From assembly GCF_000744785.1 (NCBI RefSeq), contig NZ_JQMO01000003.1:2170001-2234000 (forward strand): DNA of 64,000 nt, read 5' to 3'. The position numbers and the translations under genes were made by a program. This DNA is from Kitasatospora azatica KCTC 9699. Lineage in GTDB: Bacteria > Actinomycetota > Actinomycetes > Streptomycetales > Streptomycetaceae. Positions within the stretch are counted from its first letter, which is position 1. Every line of letters starts with the position of its first letter. This document shows positions 25,719-33,640 of the stretch, one piece after another. The notes below the pieces were generated by a model. The model had not been told where the DNA came from. It made no database searches and saw only the letters and a list, made by a program, of their open reading frames with translations.

Positions 25719-25750
25719 GCCCGGGTACCGCTGCGGCGGGCCCGGGCTTT
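25719..25750 (+). terminator. Terminator after hrdD-like gene
   Basis: GCCCGGG (25719-25725) and CCCGGGC (25741-25747) form a stem followed by TTTCT, an intrinsic terminator pattern. Confidence 0.75.
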
Positions 25751-25947
25751 CTGCTGCCCGCCGCAGAGCAACTCCGCCGGCCAACTCCGATACCGCCCTG
25801 CGGAGATCAACTCCGGTCAAGGGCCTGTGAACTCCCTGTGATTCGTGAGCGAGCGATTCCGCCGGTCGGGCCGGTCTGATTTGATGTCAGGTCCATGGCT
25901 GGCGGACTTGGCGCGGGCCGCACTGGTACGGGGGAGGGAGCTCGGCA

Positions 25948-28848
25948 GTGCCGCTGCTCGGACGGGACGAGGACCTGCGGGCGGCCCGCGCCGCGCTGAC
26001 GAACCGCTCGGCTGCACTGCTCAGCGGACCGGCCGGGATCGGACTGACGACACTGGCCGCCGAACTGGCCGCCCAGGCGGCGGCGGACGGCTGGACCGTG
26101 TTGCGCTGCGAACCGGTCGAGGAGGAGCGCGAGCTCCCGTTCGTCGGCCTCGGTGACCTGCTCTACTGCCTGCCGGCCGGACAGTTGGACACGCTGCTGA
26201 ACGGGCTGGCCGAGGCACCGCGCGAGGCGCTGCGGGCGGCGCTGCTGCTCGGCCGACGGCCGGAGGCGCCGGTGGACCAATTGGCGCTGCGGGTCGGGGT
26301 GCTGGAGCTACTGCGCGAAGTCGCGGGCTCGGCGCGGGTGCTGGTGCTGCTGGACGGGGTGCACTGGCTGGACACACCCACGGCGGAAGCGTTGCGGTTC
26401 GCGCTGCGGCGGGCCGTGGGGGAGCGGCTGCGGGTACTGGCCACGGCACGGGAAGGGGAGCGGCCCACCGGCTGGCCCGGGGGCGCGGAGCTCACCGTGG
26501 GCGGGCTGGCGGCGACGGCGCTGGCGGAACTGGTCGCCCGCTCGGGGCCGTTGCCCGGTTGGGTGCCCAGCTCGGTGCCCAGCTCGGTGCCCAGCTCGGT
26601 GCCCAGCTCGGTGCCCAGCTCGGTGCCCGGTTCGGCGCACGGTTCGGTGTTCAGTGCGGGGCTTCGGGACGTGCAGCGGGTCGCGGGTGGGAATCCGCGA
26701 GTGGCGGTGGAGTTGGCGCGAGCCGGCTTCCGCTGGGGTCCGACCGGGCCGCGCCAGGTTCCGCCCGGCGTCCGGGAAACGGTGCGCGACCGGTTGGCCG
26801 GCTACGCGGCGGGCGAGCGGACTTCCCTGCTACTGGCCGCCGTCGCGGCGCGGCCCTCGGTACGGGAGTTGGACGCGGCACTCGGCGGGGGAGCGGCTGC
26901 CCTGCTGGACCGGGCGCTGCGCGCGGGGGTGCTGGAAGCCGGCAGGGGCGAACTCCGGTTCCGAGAGCCCCTGGTGCGGGCGGTGCTGCTGGCGGAGGCC
27001 TCGCCGGTGGAGCTGCTGGCCGCCGGGGAAGCGCTGTCCCGAGTGGCGGCGGACCCGGCGGAGCAGGCTCGGCTGGCGGTCCTGGGCGGGGCGACGGGAG
27101 CCGAGCTGGGCGCGGAGCTGCTGGCGGGCGCGGCACGAGCCGGCGCCCGGGGGCGGGACGAGGAGGCGTACGAGCTGGCGACGATCGCGCTGCTGGCGGT
27201 ACGTCAGGAGGCCGACGGGCACGGGCGGGAAGCTGCCCTTCCAACCCTGATGGCCGCTGCCGAGTACGCGGCGGCGGTCGGACGCTGGGAAGAGGCGCGA
27301 GCGCTCGCCGCACAGGCACTCGCTGACGGCGGTTCGGGTCGGCTGCGAACCCGGGCCCGAGTGGTGATCCTGCGCGCGGCCGGTCAGGCGCTGGCGGGAT
27401 ACGAGTCGCTGCTCGCCGAGGACCGGGCGCTGTCCGCGTGGTCAGCCGCCCGCCACCTCTTCGCAGGGCGCCTCGCCCACGCCCACGCCGAGGCCGACCA
27501 CGCCGTCGCCACCGCCACCGCGACCGCCGCCGGCACCCTCGAGGCCCGTACAGTCGCCGAGGCCCGAACGCTCCCCGCTGCCCGCACAGCCCCCGAAACC
27601 TGCGCGACCTCCGCCGCTCGCAGGGCTTGCACGGTCCTCGCGGCCGCCAGACTCGCGCTCGGCGAGCCGGCTGCAGCCCGCGAACTGCTCGACCGCGCCG
27701 GCGCGGCGCGGACCGTATCCCCGGACTGGCTGCTCCTCATGGACCTGGCCACCGGCTGCCAGGAACCGCGCACGTCCCACCCCGAGCCGCCCTCCTGCTC
27801 CCCAACGCCCCCCAATCCCGGCCCCTCCCTCCCCGCGCTCATCCTCAGCACCTTCGCCCACGGCCACTCCGGTGACGGTCCAGCAGCGCTGGCCGAGTCG
27901 CACCGGCTGGCCGAACTCCTGGCCGCGCGCGGTGAACCGCTGGCCGGCGCCTGGGCCACTCCCACCCACCTGCCCGCCCTGATGGCGACAGCCCTCGCCG
28001 AGCTGACCGGCGGCAGCGCCGAGCGGGCCCGGGAGTTCGCGCTGCGGGCGGCGGCCGGCTGGGGCGCGGTGGCCGCTCGGTGGCTGCGGGCGAGGGCGCT
28101 GGCCGTGGCGGGCGAGGCTGCGCTGCTGCTGGGTGAGGCGGTGACCACGGCGACCGGCGTGGAGGACCTGCAGGAGGTGAGGCGCCTGGCCGAGGAGTCC
28201 GGTGCGGCCGACCCCGACACGGTCCGCGCCCTGGCGCTGCTGGCCGAGGGACTGGTCGGCCTGGGCGAGCACGCTGCCGCCGCCGAGGTGCTGCGACAGG
28301 CGGCGCGGATCACCGGACGGTGGCAGGCACCGGACCTGGCGGCCGCGCCCGCCGCCCGGACCGCGCTGCAACGGGCCCAGGGCCTGGCCCAAGGCGGCCT
28401 GGGCAACGGACGCGAGGCAGTCGCGCTGCTGCACTCCGCCGCCGACCAGCAGCGTGCGGACCACCTCCCGCTCGAACTGGCCCGTACCCTGATCGCCCTC
28501 GGCTCGGTCGAGCGCCGACTCCGCCACCGCCCCGGCGCCCGTGCCGCACTGCAGGAAGCCCGCGAACTCTGCGCCGCCCGGGGCGCGCAGCCACTGCTCG
28601 CCCGGACCGAACGCGAGCTGGACCGGCTGGACCAGGCGATCGCCGTCCCCGGTGCGGACGGTGCGCTGCTGACGGCCAGTGAGCAATGCGTCGCCGGCCT
28701 CGCCGCCGACGGTGCGACCAACCGCGAGGTGGCGGCCGCCCTCTTCGTCAGCGTCAAGACCGTGGAGGGCACCCTCTCCCGGGTCTACCGCAAACTCGGC
28801 GTCCGCTCCCGCGCCGCCCTGGCCCGCGCGCTGACCACCTACAGCTAG
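25948..28848 (+). CDS. Large LuxR family (LAL-type) regulator with degenerate P-loop
   Basis: This 966-residue protein has an N-terminal AAA-type ATPase domain (residues about 1-250), a long helical middle resembling TPR repeats, and a C-terminal LuxR helix-turn-helix (last 65 residues: ASEQCVAGLAADGATNREVA, VSVKTVEGTLSRVYRKLGV). The Walker A equivalent reads GPAGIGLTT, with Leu in place of the invariant Lys, while Walker B (VLVLLDGVHWLD) is intact, so ATP hydrolysis may be lost. A repeated VPSS segment interrupts the domain at about residue 206. The GTG start has GGGAGGGAG upstream. The regulated genes are unknown. Confidence 0.87.
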   Translation: MPLLGRDEDLRAARAALTNRSAALLSGPAGIGLTTLAAELAAQAAADGWTVLRCEPVEEERELPFVGLGDLLYCLPAGQLDTLLNGLAEAPREALRAALLLGRRPEAPVDQLALRVGVLELLREVAGSARVLVLLDGVHWLDTPTAEALRFALRRAVGERLRVLATAREGERPTGWPGGAELTVGGLAATALAELVARSGPLPGWVPSSVPSSVPSSVPSSVPSSVPGSAHGSVFSAGLRDVQRVAGGNPRVAVELARAGFRWGPTGPRQVPPGVRETVRDRLAGYAAGERTSLLLAAVAARPSVRELDAALGGGAAALLDRALRAGVLEAGRGELRFREPLVRAVLLAEASPVELLAAGEALSRVAADPAEQARLAVLGGATGAELGAELLAGAARAGARGRDEEAYELATIALLAVRQEADGHGREAALPTLMAAAEYAAAVGRWEEARALAAQALADGGSGRLRTRARVVILRAAGQALAGYESLLAEDRALSAWSAARHLFAGRLAHAHAEADHAVATATATAAGTLEARTVAEARTLPAARTAPETCATSAARRACTVLAAARLALGEPAAARELLDRAGAARTVSPDWLLLMDLATGCQEPRTSHPEPPSCSPTPPNPGPSLPALILSTFAHGHSGDGPAALAESHRLAELLAARGEPLAGAWATPTHLPALMATALAELTGGSAERAREFALRAAAGWGAVAARWLRARALAVAGEAALLLGEAVTTATGVEDLQEVRRLAEESGAADPDTVRALALLAEGLVGLGEHAAAAEVLRQAARITGRWQAPDLAAAPAARTALQRAQGLAQGGLGNGREAVALLHSAADQQRADHLPLELARTLIALGSVERRLRHRPGARAALQEARELCAARGAQPLLARTERELDRLDQAIAVPGADGALLTASEQCVAGLAADGATNREVAAALFVSVKTVEGTLSRVYRKLGVRSRAALARALTTYS
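26563..26646 (+). repeat. 12-bp tandem repeat coding VPSS in the LAL regulator
   Basis: GTGCCCAGCTCG is repeated exactly five times (26563-26622) followed by two degenerate copies to 26646. Because the unit is 12 bp, changes in copy number keep the frame. Confidence 0.95.
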
Positions 28849-28974
28849 CGCTACCTTCAGCGCCCCCCGACACCCGGCGCCAATCCCCCGACAGCCGACG
28901 CCACTTCACGACGCCCCGCGTCACCCTGAGCCACCCGGCGACATTCGACGACACCGCCGTGACACACGGACCGC

Positions 28975-28990
28975 AGGGGAAACCCCTCTT
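28975..28990 (+). terminator. Small intrinsic terminator after the LAL regulator
   Basis: AGGGG-AAA-CCCCT (28975-28987) is followed by CTTTT. The stem is short (5 bp). Confidence 0.5.
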
Positions 28991-29017
28991 TTGACGGTGG
29001 ATCGACAAACCTACCGT
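28989..29017 (+). promoter_or_regulatory. Candidate promoter of the sedolisin gene
   Basis: TACCGT at 29012-29017 is a plausible -10. TTTTGA (28989-28994) gives a 17-bp spacer; the better hexamer TTGACG (28991-28996) gives 15 bp. Confidence 0.45.
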
Positions 29018-29111
29018 GGAGTCATCCGACCCCAGGTCGCCGACCGCCAATGCGAATCACCAACACCGTTGGCCCGCACGGCCGTTCGCTCCACGCCCCA
29101 GGAGGACTCCT

Positions 29112-30734
29112 GTGAAGTCCCGTTTCAGGCCTGTCATCGGGCTGCTCGCAGCACCCCTGCCGATCATCGCTCTTGCCGCCACGCCCGCGTTCGCCGCTCC
29201 GCAGGTGGAGGTGCGCGGAGATGTGGTGGCGGCCGTCAGCAACTCGACGCGGACCGGCGAGGTCGCGGCCGACCAGCGGATATCCGTGGCGGTCAGCCTG
29301 GCGCAGCGGGACCCGGCCGGGCTGGACGCGTTCCTGGCCCAGGTGACCGACCCGGCCTCGCCCTCGTACCAGCACTACCTGACGGTGGACCAGTTCGCCG
29401 ATCGGTTCGGTGCCGACCAGCAGACGGTGGCCAAGGTGACCGGCTACCTCGCGGCCCAGGGGCTGCAGGTCGGCGAGGTGACCGCGAACCGGCTGACGGT
29501 GCAGGCGAGCGGCACCGCGGCGCAGCTGCGCAAGGCGTTCGGTATCACCCTGGCCACCTACCGGGACAGCCAGGACGGGCACAGCTTCTTCGCCAACACC
29601 ACGGCTCCGGTGCTGCCCGCCGAGATCGCCTCAGTGGTCACCGACGTCTCCGGGCTGACCGACTACGCGAAGTACCGCCACTTCAACGCCGCCGCGCCGC
29701 ACACCGCAGCCAAGGCGCCGACCGGTCTCAACCCGACCAACGCGCGCTCCGCCTACAACCTCACCTCCACGATCGGCGCGGGCTACAACGGCTCCGGCAG
29801 CACGGTCGCGCTGCTGGAGTTCTCGGCGTTCAAGCAGTCCAACGTGACCGCCTACGACAAGTACTTCGGCCTCACCCCCAGCACCCCGACCGTGGTCAGC
29901 GCGGGCGGCGGCACCACCGACCTGTCCGGCGAGGACGAGGTGGAGCTGGACATCGAGGTGGTGCAGGCGCTGGCGCCGGGTGCGGCGATCAAGGTCTACG
30001 AGGCGCCGAACAGCGACGCCGGGGAGACCGCGATCTACGCGAAGCTGGTCAGCGACAACGTCCCGGTGATCTCGATCAGCTGGGGCATCTACGAGGCCGG
30101 TGAGACCGCGAGCAACCGGACCGCGGTCGACACCGACCTCAAGGAGGCGGCCGCCCAGGGGCAGTCCGTCTTCGCCGCCTCGGGCGACAGCGGCTCGGAC
30201 GATGCCGGCAACGGCGGCAAGTCCGTCGACTTCCCGGCCGCCGACCCGTACGTCACCGGCACCGGTGGCACCTCGCTGACCCTGTCCTCGGGGGCCTACA
30301 GCAAGGAGGCCGCCTGGTCGGGCAGTGGCGGCGGAGTTTCCTCGACCTTCGCCACCCCGGCCTACCAGAAGCCGGTGAACAGCGGCACCAAGCGCTCGGT
30401 GCCGGACGTCTCGGCGGTCGCCGACCCGGCCAGCGGCTGGGCGATCTACACCCAGGGCGCCTGGTACGAGTTCGGCGGCACCAGCGCGGCGGCCCCGAAC
30501 TGGGCGGCGTTCGCGGCCGTCTACAACAGCGAGGCCAAGGCCAAGGGCAAGCCCGGCTTCGGCTACGCCAACAGTCGGATCTACTCGCTGGCATCCTCCA
30601 GCTCCTACTCCACCGCCTTCCACGACGTGAAGTCCGGCAGCAACGGCGCGTACAGCGCCGGGACCGGCTACGACAAGGTCACCGGCTGGGGTTCCTACAA
30701 CGGTGCGAACTTCCTGAAGGCCTCCCTCGGCTGA
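29112..30734 (+). CDS. Secreted S53 family serine-carboxyl protease (sedolisin) with propeptide
   Basis: This 540-residue secreted protease starts with a Sec signal peptide (VKSRFRPVIGLLAAPLPIIA, cut near AFA-AP), then an activation domain (about residues 45-180; SPSYQHYLTVDQFADRFG), then the S53 catalytic domain. The catalytic residues are visible as Glu276 and Asp280 in the GEDEVELDIE region, Asp359 in SGDSG and Ser458 in GGTSAAAP, with a C-terminal calcium-site region (FHDVKSGSNG, TGWGS). Family members are usually acid-active endopeptidases. GTG 29112 follows AGGAGG; the open frame upstream (from 29016) is not needed. Confidence 0.92.
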   Translation: MKSRFRPVIGLLAAPLPIIALAATPAFAAPQVEVRGDVVAAVSNSTRTGEVAADQRISVAVSLAQRDPAGLDAFLAQVTDPASPSYQHYLTVDQFADRFGADQQTVAKVTGYLAAQGLQVGEVTANRLTVQASGTAAQLRKAFGITLATYRDSQDGHSFFANTTAPVLPAEIASVVTDVSGLTDYAKYRHFNAAAPHTAAKAPTGLNPTNARSAYNLTSTIGAGYNGSGSTVALLEFSAFKQSNVTAYDKYFGLTPSTPTVVSAGGGTTDLSGEDEVELDIEVVQALAPGAAIKVYEAPNSDAGETAIYAKLVSDNVPVISISWGIYEAGETASNRTAVDTDLKEAAAQGQSVFAASGDSGSDDAGNGGKSVDFPAADPYVTGTGGTSLTLSSGAYSKEAAWSGSGGGVSSTFATPAYQKPVNSGTKRSVPDVSAVADPASGWAIYTQGAWYEFGGTSAAAPNWAAFAAVYNSEAKAKGKPGFGYANSRIYSLASSSSYSTAFHDVKSGSNGAYSAGTGYDKVTGWGSYNGANFLKASLG

Positions 30735-30787
30735 GTTCGAACACTGAACGCTGAGGCTGAGCTGTGGGCTCTGAGTTCTGAGCTCTG

Positions 30788-30823
30788 GGCCGGGGGTCGG
30801 GCGTCTTCGCCCGGCCCCCGGCC
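30788..30823 (+). terminator. Terminator after the sedolisin gene
   Basis: A 16-bp stem (30788-30803 with 30808-30823; one G-T pair) closes a TCTT tetraloop. Confidence 0.88.
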
Positions 30824-30842
30824 GCCGTCCTACCCTGGACAC

Positions 30843-31022
30843 ATGACGGACCAGCCCACACCCGACCCCGAGCAGGCGCCCGTCCCGGCCGCCAAGCTCG
30901 TCTTCACCGATCCCTTCGCCCAGCAGACCAGCGACGACACGGATGCCGCCTGGGGTGAGTCTTCCTCCCGCCGCACCCTGGACTGGTACCTGGACCAGCG
31001 CCCCCCGCACCACGGCGACTGA
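30843..31022 (+). CDS. Small conserved-looking protein, 59 residues
   Basis: This short ORF begins ATG 30843 and ends TGA 31020-31022. The product is acidic and soluble, with the C-terminal pattern TLDWYLDQRPPHH and a central DDTDAAWGESSSRR; these patterns recur in small uncharacterised streptomycete proteins as far as I recall. Codon third positions are G/C-rich as in real genes. A -10-like TACCCT lies at 30831-30836, so the message may be leaderless or nearly so. No function can be assigned. Confidence 0.7.
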   Translation: MTDQPTPDPEQAPVPAAKLVFTDPFAQQTSDDTDAAWGESSSRRTLDWYLDQRPPHHGD

Positions 31023-31044
31023 ACTACGGGTGACGCGAGCCCGG

Positions 31045-31335
31045 TCACGGGTGAATCGAACGGCAGTCGGCTGAGGTAGCGGCGTTCAGCGGCTGACGGA
31101 CTGTCAGTGCGGCGAGCGGCAGTGGCCCGCCGGCCAGCGCGGCGGTGGCGGCGGCGACCAAGCCCGTCACCACCGCGCCGGGTCGGTGGCGCACCGCCTG
31201 CCGCAGCCGATGCCGGCCACCCCCGCCCCGCCGGATCGGGCGGAACTCGGGGACGGATCGGCCGGGCGGCAGCGCGGCCGGAACGGGCGGCGCGGGCTGG
31301 TGGACGGGGTGCCTGGGGCTGAGCGATTCGGTCAT
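31045..31335 (-). CDS. Short hypothetical membrane-anchored protein
   Basis: This possible 96-residue product starts at ATG 31335, has a Pro-rich N-terminus, an Arg-rich stretch (RRGGGGRHRLRQAVRHR) and one hydrophobic segment (AVVTGLVAAATAALAGGPLP). That layout resembles short relatives of SAF-domain proteins often found near fmdB in streptomycetes, but no SAF domain is present. It may be a truncated remnant or a chance frame. The position, between the fmdB terminator and the small ORF, leaves it isolated. Confidence 0.4.
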   Translation of the reverse strand: MTESLSPRHPVHQPAPPVPAALPPGRSVPEFRPIRRGGGGRHRLRQAVRHRPGAVVTGLVAAATAALAGGPLPLAALTVRQPLNAATSADCRSIHP

Positions 31336-31475
31336 GGCCCAAGAGTCCTGCCGAACGCCCCAGCACGGCCGAACTCGTCCAGAGCCTGTGGACAACCCCG
31401 GGGCTGTGGAAAACCCGCAGGCGAAAAGGCACACAAGCCCAAAAGAGCAGGCAAGCGCGAGAGAGCACACAAGCA

Positions 31476-31509
31476 CGAAGGCCCCCTGGGAATTCCCAGG
31501 GGGCCTTCG
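31476..31509 (-). terminator. Terminator after fmdB (34-bp perfect palindrome)
   Basis: CGAAGGCCCCCTGGGAA (31476-31492) meets its exact complement (31493-31509), giving a long perfect stem directly downstream of the fmdB stop. Confidence 0.92.
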
Positions 31510-31521
31510 GCAGTGCCCGGA

Positions 31522-31851
31522 TCAGCCGGCCGAAGCCGCCGACGAGGACGAGGAGGAAGGAGAGGATGACGCCGAGGAGGTCGAGGACGAGGAAGAGTCC
31601 CCGGAGGAGGACGACGCACCCGAAGAAGCCGAGCCGGACGAGGACGACGAGGACCCCACCGAGCTGCTCGAGGAGGAGCGGCTGTCCGTCCGGTAGAAGC
31701 CGGACCCCTTGAAGACCACACCCACCGCGGAGAAGACCTTGCGCAGGCGGCCCTGGCAGTTCGGGCAGACGGTCAGAGCCTCGTCGGTGAACTTCTGCAC
31801 CACCTCAAGGCCGCTGCCGCACTCGGTGCACTGGTACTGGTACGTGGGCAC
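31522..31851 (-). CDS. FmdB family zinc-ribbon protein with Ser-rich tail
   Basis: This 109-residue protein has the FmdB zinc ribbon at its N-terminus (PTYQYQCTECGSGLEVVQ and VCPNCQGRLRKVF; two CxxC pairs) followed by the family's GSGFYRTDSR. The last 50 residues are almost only Ser with a few Ala, Gly and Asp, a low-complexity tail. The family is called regulatory from methanol/formamide systems, but its function is not settled. GTG 31851 follows AGGAGG. A CIRCE operator overlaps the SD region, implying HrcA control and heat induction. Confidence 0.88.
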   Translation of the reverse strand: MPTYQYQCTECGSGLEVVQKFTDEALTVCPNCQGRLRKVFSAVGVVFKGSGFYRTDSRSSSSSSVGSSSSSSGSASSGASSSSGDSSSSSTSSASSSPSSSSSSAASAG

Positions 31852-31862
31852 TTGTCTTCCTC

Positions 31863-31889
31863 CTGGCACTCTCGGCTAGTGAGTGCTAA
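31863..31889 (-). promoter_or_regulatory. CIRCE element (HrcA operator) before fmdB
   Basis: On the minus strand the site reads TTAGCACTC, nine bases, then GAGTGCCAG; the consensus is TTAGCACTC-N9-GAGTGCTAA. The first half is perfect and the second matches 7 of 9. It lies between the start of fmdB and its upstream region, touching the SD, as CIRCE usually does. Confidence 0.85.
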
Positions 31890-31971
31890 CGACGGTCCAT
31901 GATGCGGCATTCCGCTGGATCAGTCCAGCTTGGCCAGTAACGAGGCGGCCGAAGGGGCCTACAACGGCGAG

Positions 31972-33378
31972 TCACTCCGCGGCGGCCGCAGCCACCAGCA
32001 CCGGAGCCGCGCTGCCATTCACCGGCGCAGCGTTCCTGCTCACCGGCGCAGAGTTCCCACTGATCACCGGCGCAGCGTTCCCGCTGACCGCAGCGTTCCC
32101 ACCGGCCGGAGCAACGCTCCCGCTCCTGGCAACGGTACGGCCCGGCGCGCCGGAAGCCACCAGCAGCCGTCGCAACGTGACCAGCGCCACCAGTCCGAGC
32201 CCGGCCCCGGCGACCGGCACCAGGAACCCGGTGCGCGGCCCGCCGGCGTCGATCAGCTGCCCGGCGACGGTCGAGCCGATCGCCAGGCCGAGCCCGATCG
32301 CCCCGGTCAGCCAGGTGAACGCCTCGGTCTTGGCGCCGTCCGCGACCAGTGTCTCGACCAGCGTGTAGCCGGTGATCAGGGTCGGCGCGATGGCCAGGCC
32401 GCAGACCAGTCCGGCCACGGCCAGCGCGGTCAGGTTGGGCATCGCCCAGAGCGTCGAGCAGCCGAGCACCAGCAGCGCGTAGCTGGCCAGCATCCGCTGC
32501 CGGGCCGAGCGCCGCCAGGCGACCATCCCGTACAGCGCCCCGGCCAGCATCGAGCCGCCGGCGAAGATGCCGTAGACGATGCCGTTGACCTCGGGCTGCC
32601 CCTGGGCCTTGGCGAAGGCGGTGACCGAGACCTGCATGGCCCCGAAGACGGTGCCGACGCCCAGGAAGGAGCCGGCCAGCAGTCGCACGCCGGGGGAGGC
32701 CAGGGCGGAGACCCGGCGGGCGCCGGGCACGTGCGGGTGGCGGGCCGGTGCGGTGCGGCGCTGGGTGGCGAAGACCAGGCCGCCCAGCAGGGTCAGCGAG
32801 GCCTCGGTGACCAGTCCGGCCGCCGGCGCCAGGCCGGTGGCGATGGCGGTGGCCAGCACCGGGCCGATCACGAAGGTGAACTCGTCGGTCACCGACTCGA
32901 AGGCGAACGCGGTGTTGAGGTGCGCGGGCCGGGCCGACAGCTTGCCGACCCAGCGGGCCCGGACCATGGCGCCGATCTGCGGCACGCTGGCCCCGGCGGC
33001 CGCGGCGGCCAGGAAGAGCGTCCAGACCGGCGCGTGGCCCAGCGCGAGCGCGATCAGCGTGCCGACCGCGACGGCGTGCACCAGCACGGTCGGTACCAGC
33101 ACGGCGGGCTGGCCGAAGCGGTCGGCCAGCCGTCCGGTCTGCGGTCCGACCAGCGCCTGGGCCACGGCGGAGACCGCCGCGACGGAGCCGGCCGTGCCGT
33201 AGGAGCCGCGGGTGTCGAAGACCAGCAGCACGATGCCCAGGCTGAGCATCGCGAAGGGGAGCCGGGCCACGAAGGCCGGGAGCAGGAACGTCCACGCACC
33301 GGGGGTGCGCAGGAGTGAGGTGTAGCCGACTCGGGCAGGGGCTACAGCGACGTTGTCGACCGTTCGGCGGGCCGTCAC
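31972..33378 (-). CDS. MFS transporter (probable exporter)
   Basis: This 468-residue protein has 12 predicted membrane helices and MFS marks such as QTGRLADRFGQPAVLVP (motif A, after TM2) and TGFLVPVAGAGLGLVALVTL near the end. It is a drug:H+ antiporter-like member with unknown substrate. The last 55 residues form a cytoplasmic tail with an Asn/Ala/Pro/Val repeat (SGNAAPV-like). GTG 33378 is preceded by AGGAAG; the longer open frame upstream is Arg/Pro-rich and not family-like. Confidence 0.87.
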   Translation of the reverse strand: MTARRTVDNVAVAPARVGYTSLLRTPGAWTFLLPAFVARLPFAMLSLGIVLLVFDTRGSYGTAGSVAAVSAVAQALVGPQTGRLADRFGQPAVLVPTVLVHAVAVGTLIALALGHAPVWTLFLAAAAAGASVPQIGAMVRARWVGKLSARPAHLNTAFAFESVTDEFTFVIGPVLATAIATGLAPAAGLVTEASLTLLGGLVFATQRRTAPARHPHVPGARRVSALASPGVRLLAGSFLGVGTVFGAMQVSVTAFAKAQGQPEVNGIVYGIFAGGSMLAGALYGMVAWRRSARQRMLASYALLVLGCSTLWAMPNLTALAVAGLVCGLAIAPTLITGYTLVETLVADGAKTEAFTWLTGAIGLGLAIGSTVAGQLIDAGGPRTGFLVPVAGAGLGLVALVTLRRLLVASGAPGRTVARSGSVAPAGGNAAVSGNAAPVISGNSAPVSRNAAPVNGSAAPVLVAAAAAE

Positions 33379-33640
33379 GGTTGGTTCTTCCTGCTGCCTG
33401 GTAGCGACGCCGGGGTGCGGGTGGTCCCCGACGGCGCCGAGAGTCGTCCTCTCGCGCGTCGACCGGGGTTGATACCGGGTCCGGCTGGCTGTGGCGGAAG
33501 CGGGAGACCAGAAAAGCGGACCGCGGCCGCCGAGCGGTCGCGCCAACTCTGCTTCAGGCAGATGTTGCGGGTGTGTATGAAGCCATACTACAGGGGCACT
33601 GGTGAGTACCACCTTTAATTCTACGGTATGGCGCCACCAT
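33379..33640. other. Intergenic region upstream of the MFS gene
   Basis: No gene is seen. A less GC-rich patch at 33575-33640 contains an inverted repeat GCCATAC (33582-33588) and GTATGGC (33626-33632) and could be the leftward promoter with an operator. Confidence 0.5.

Noticed and set aside
26563..26646. CRISPR-like direct repeats
   Set aside because: This and the other arrays in the window are head-to-tail tandem repeats without spacers, and no cas genes are present.
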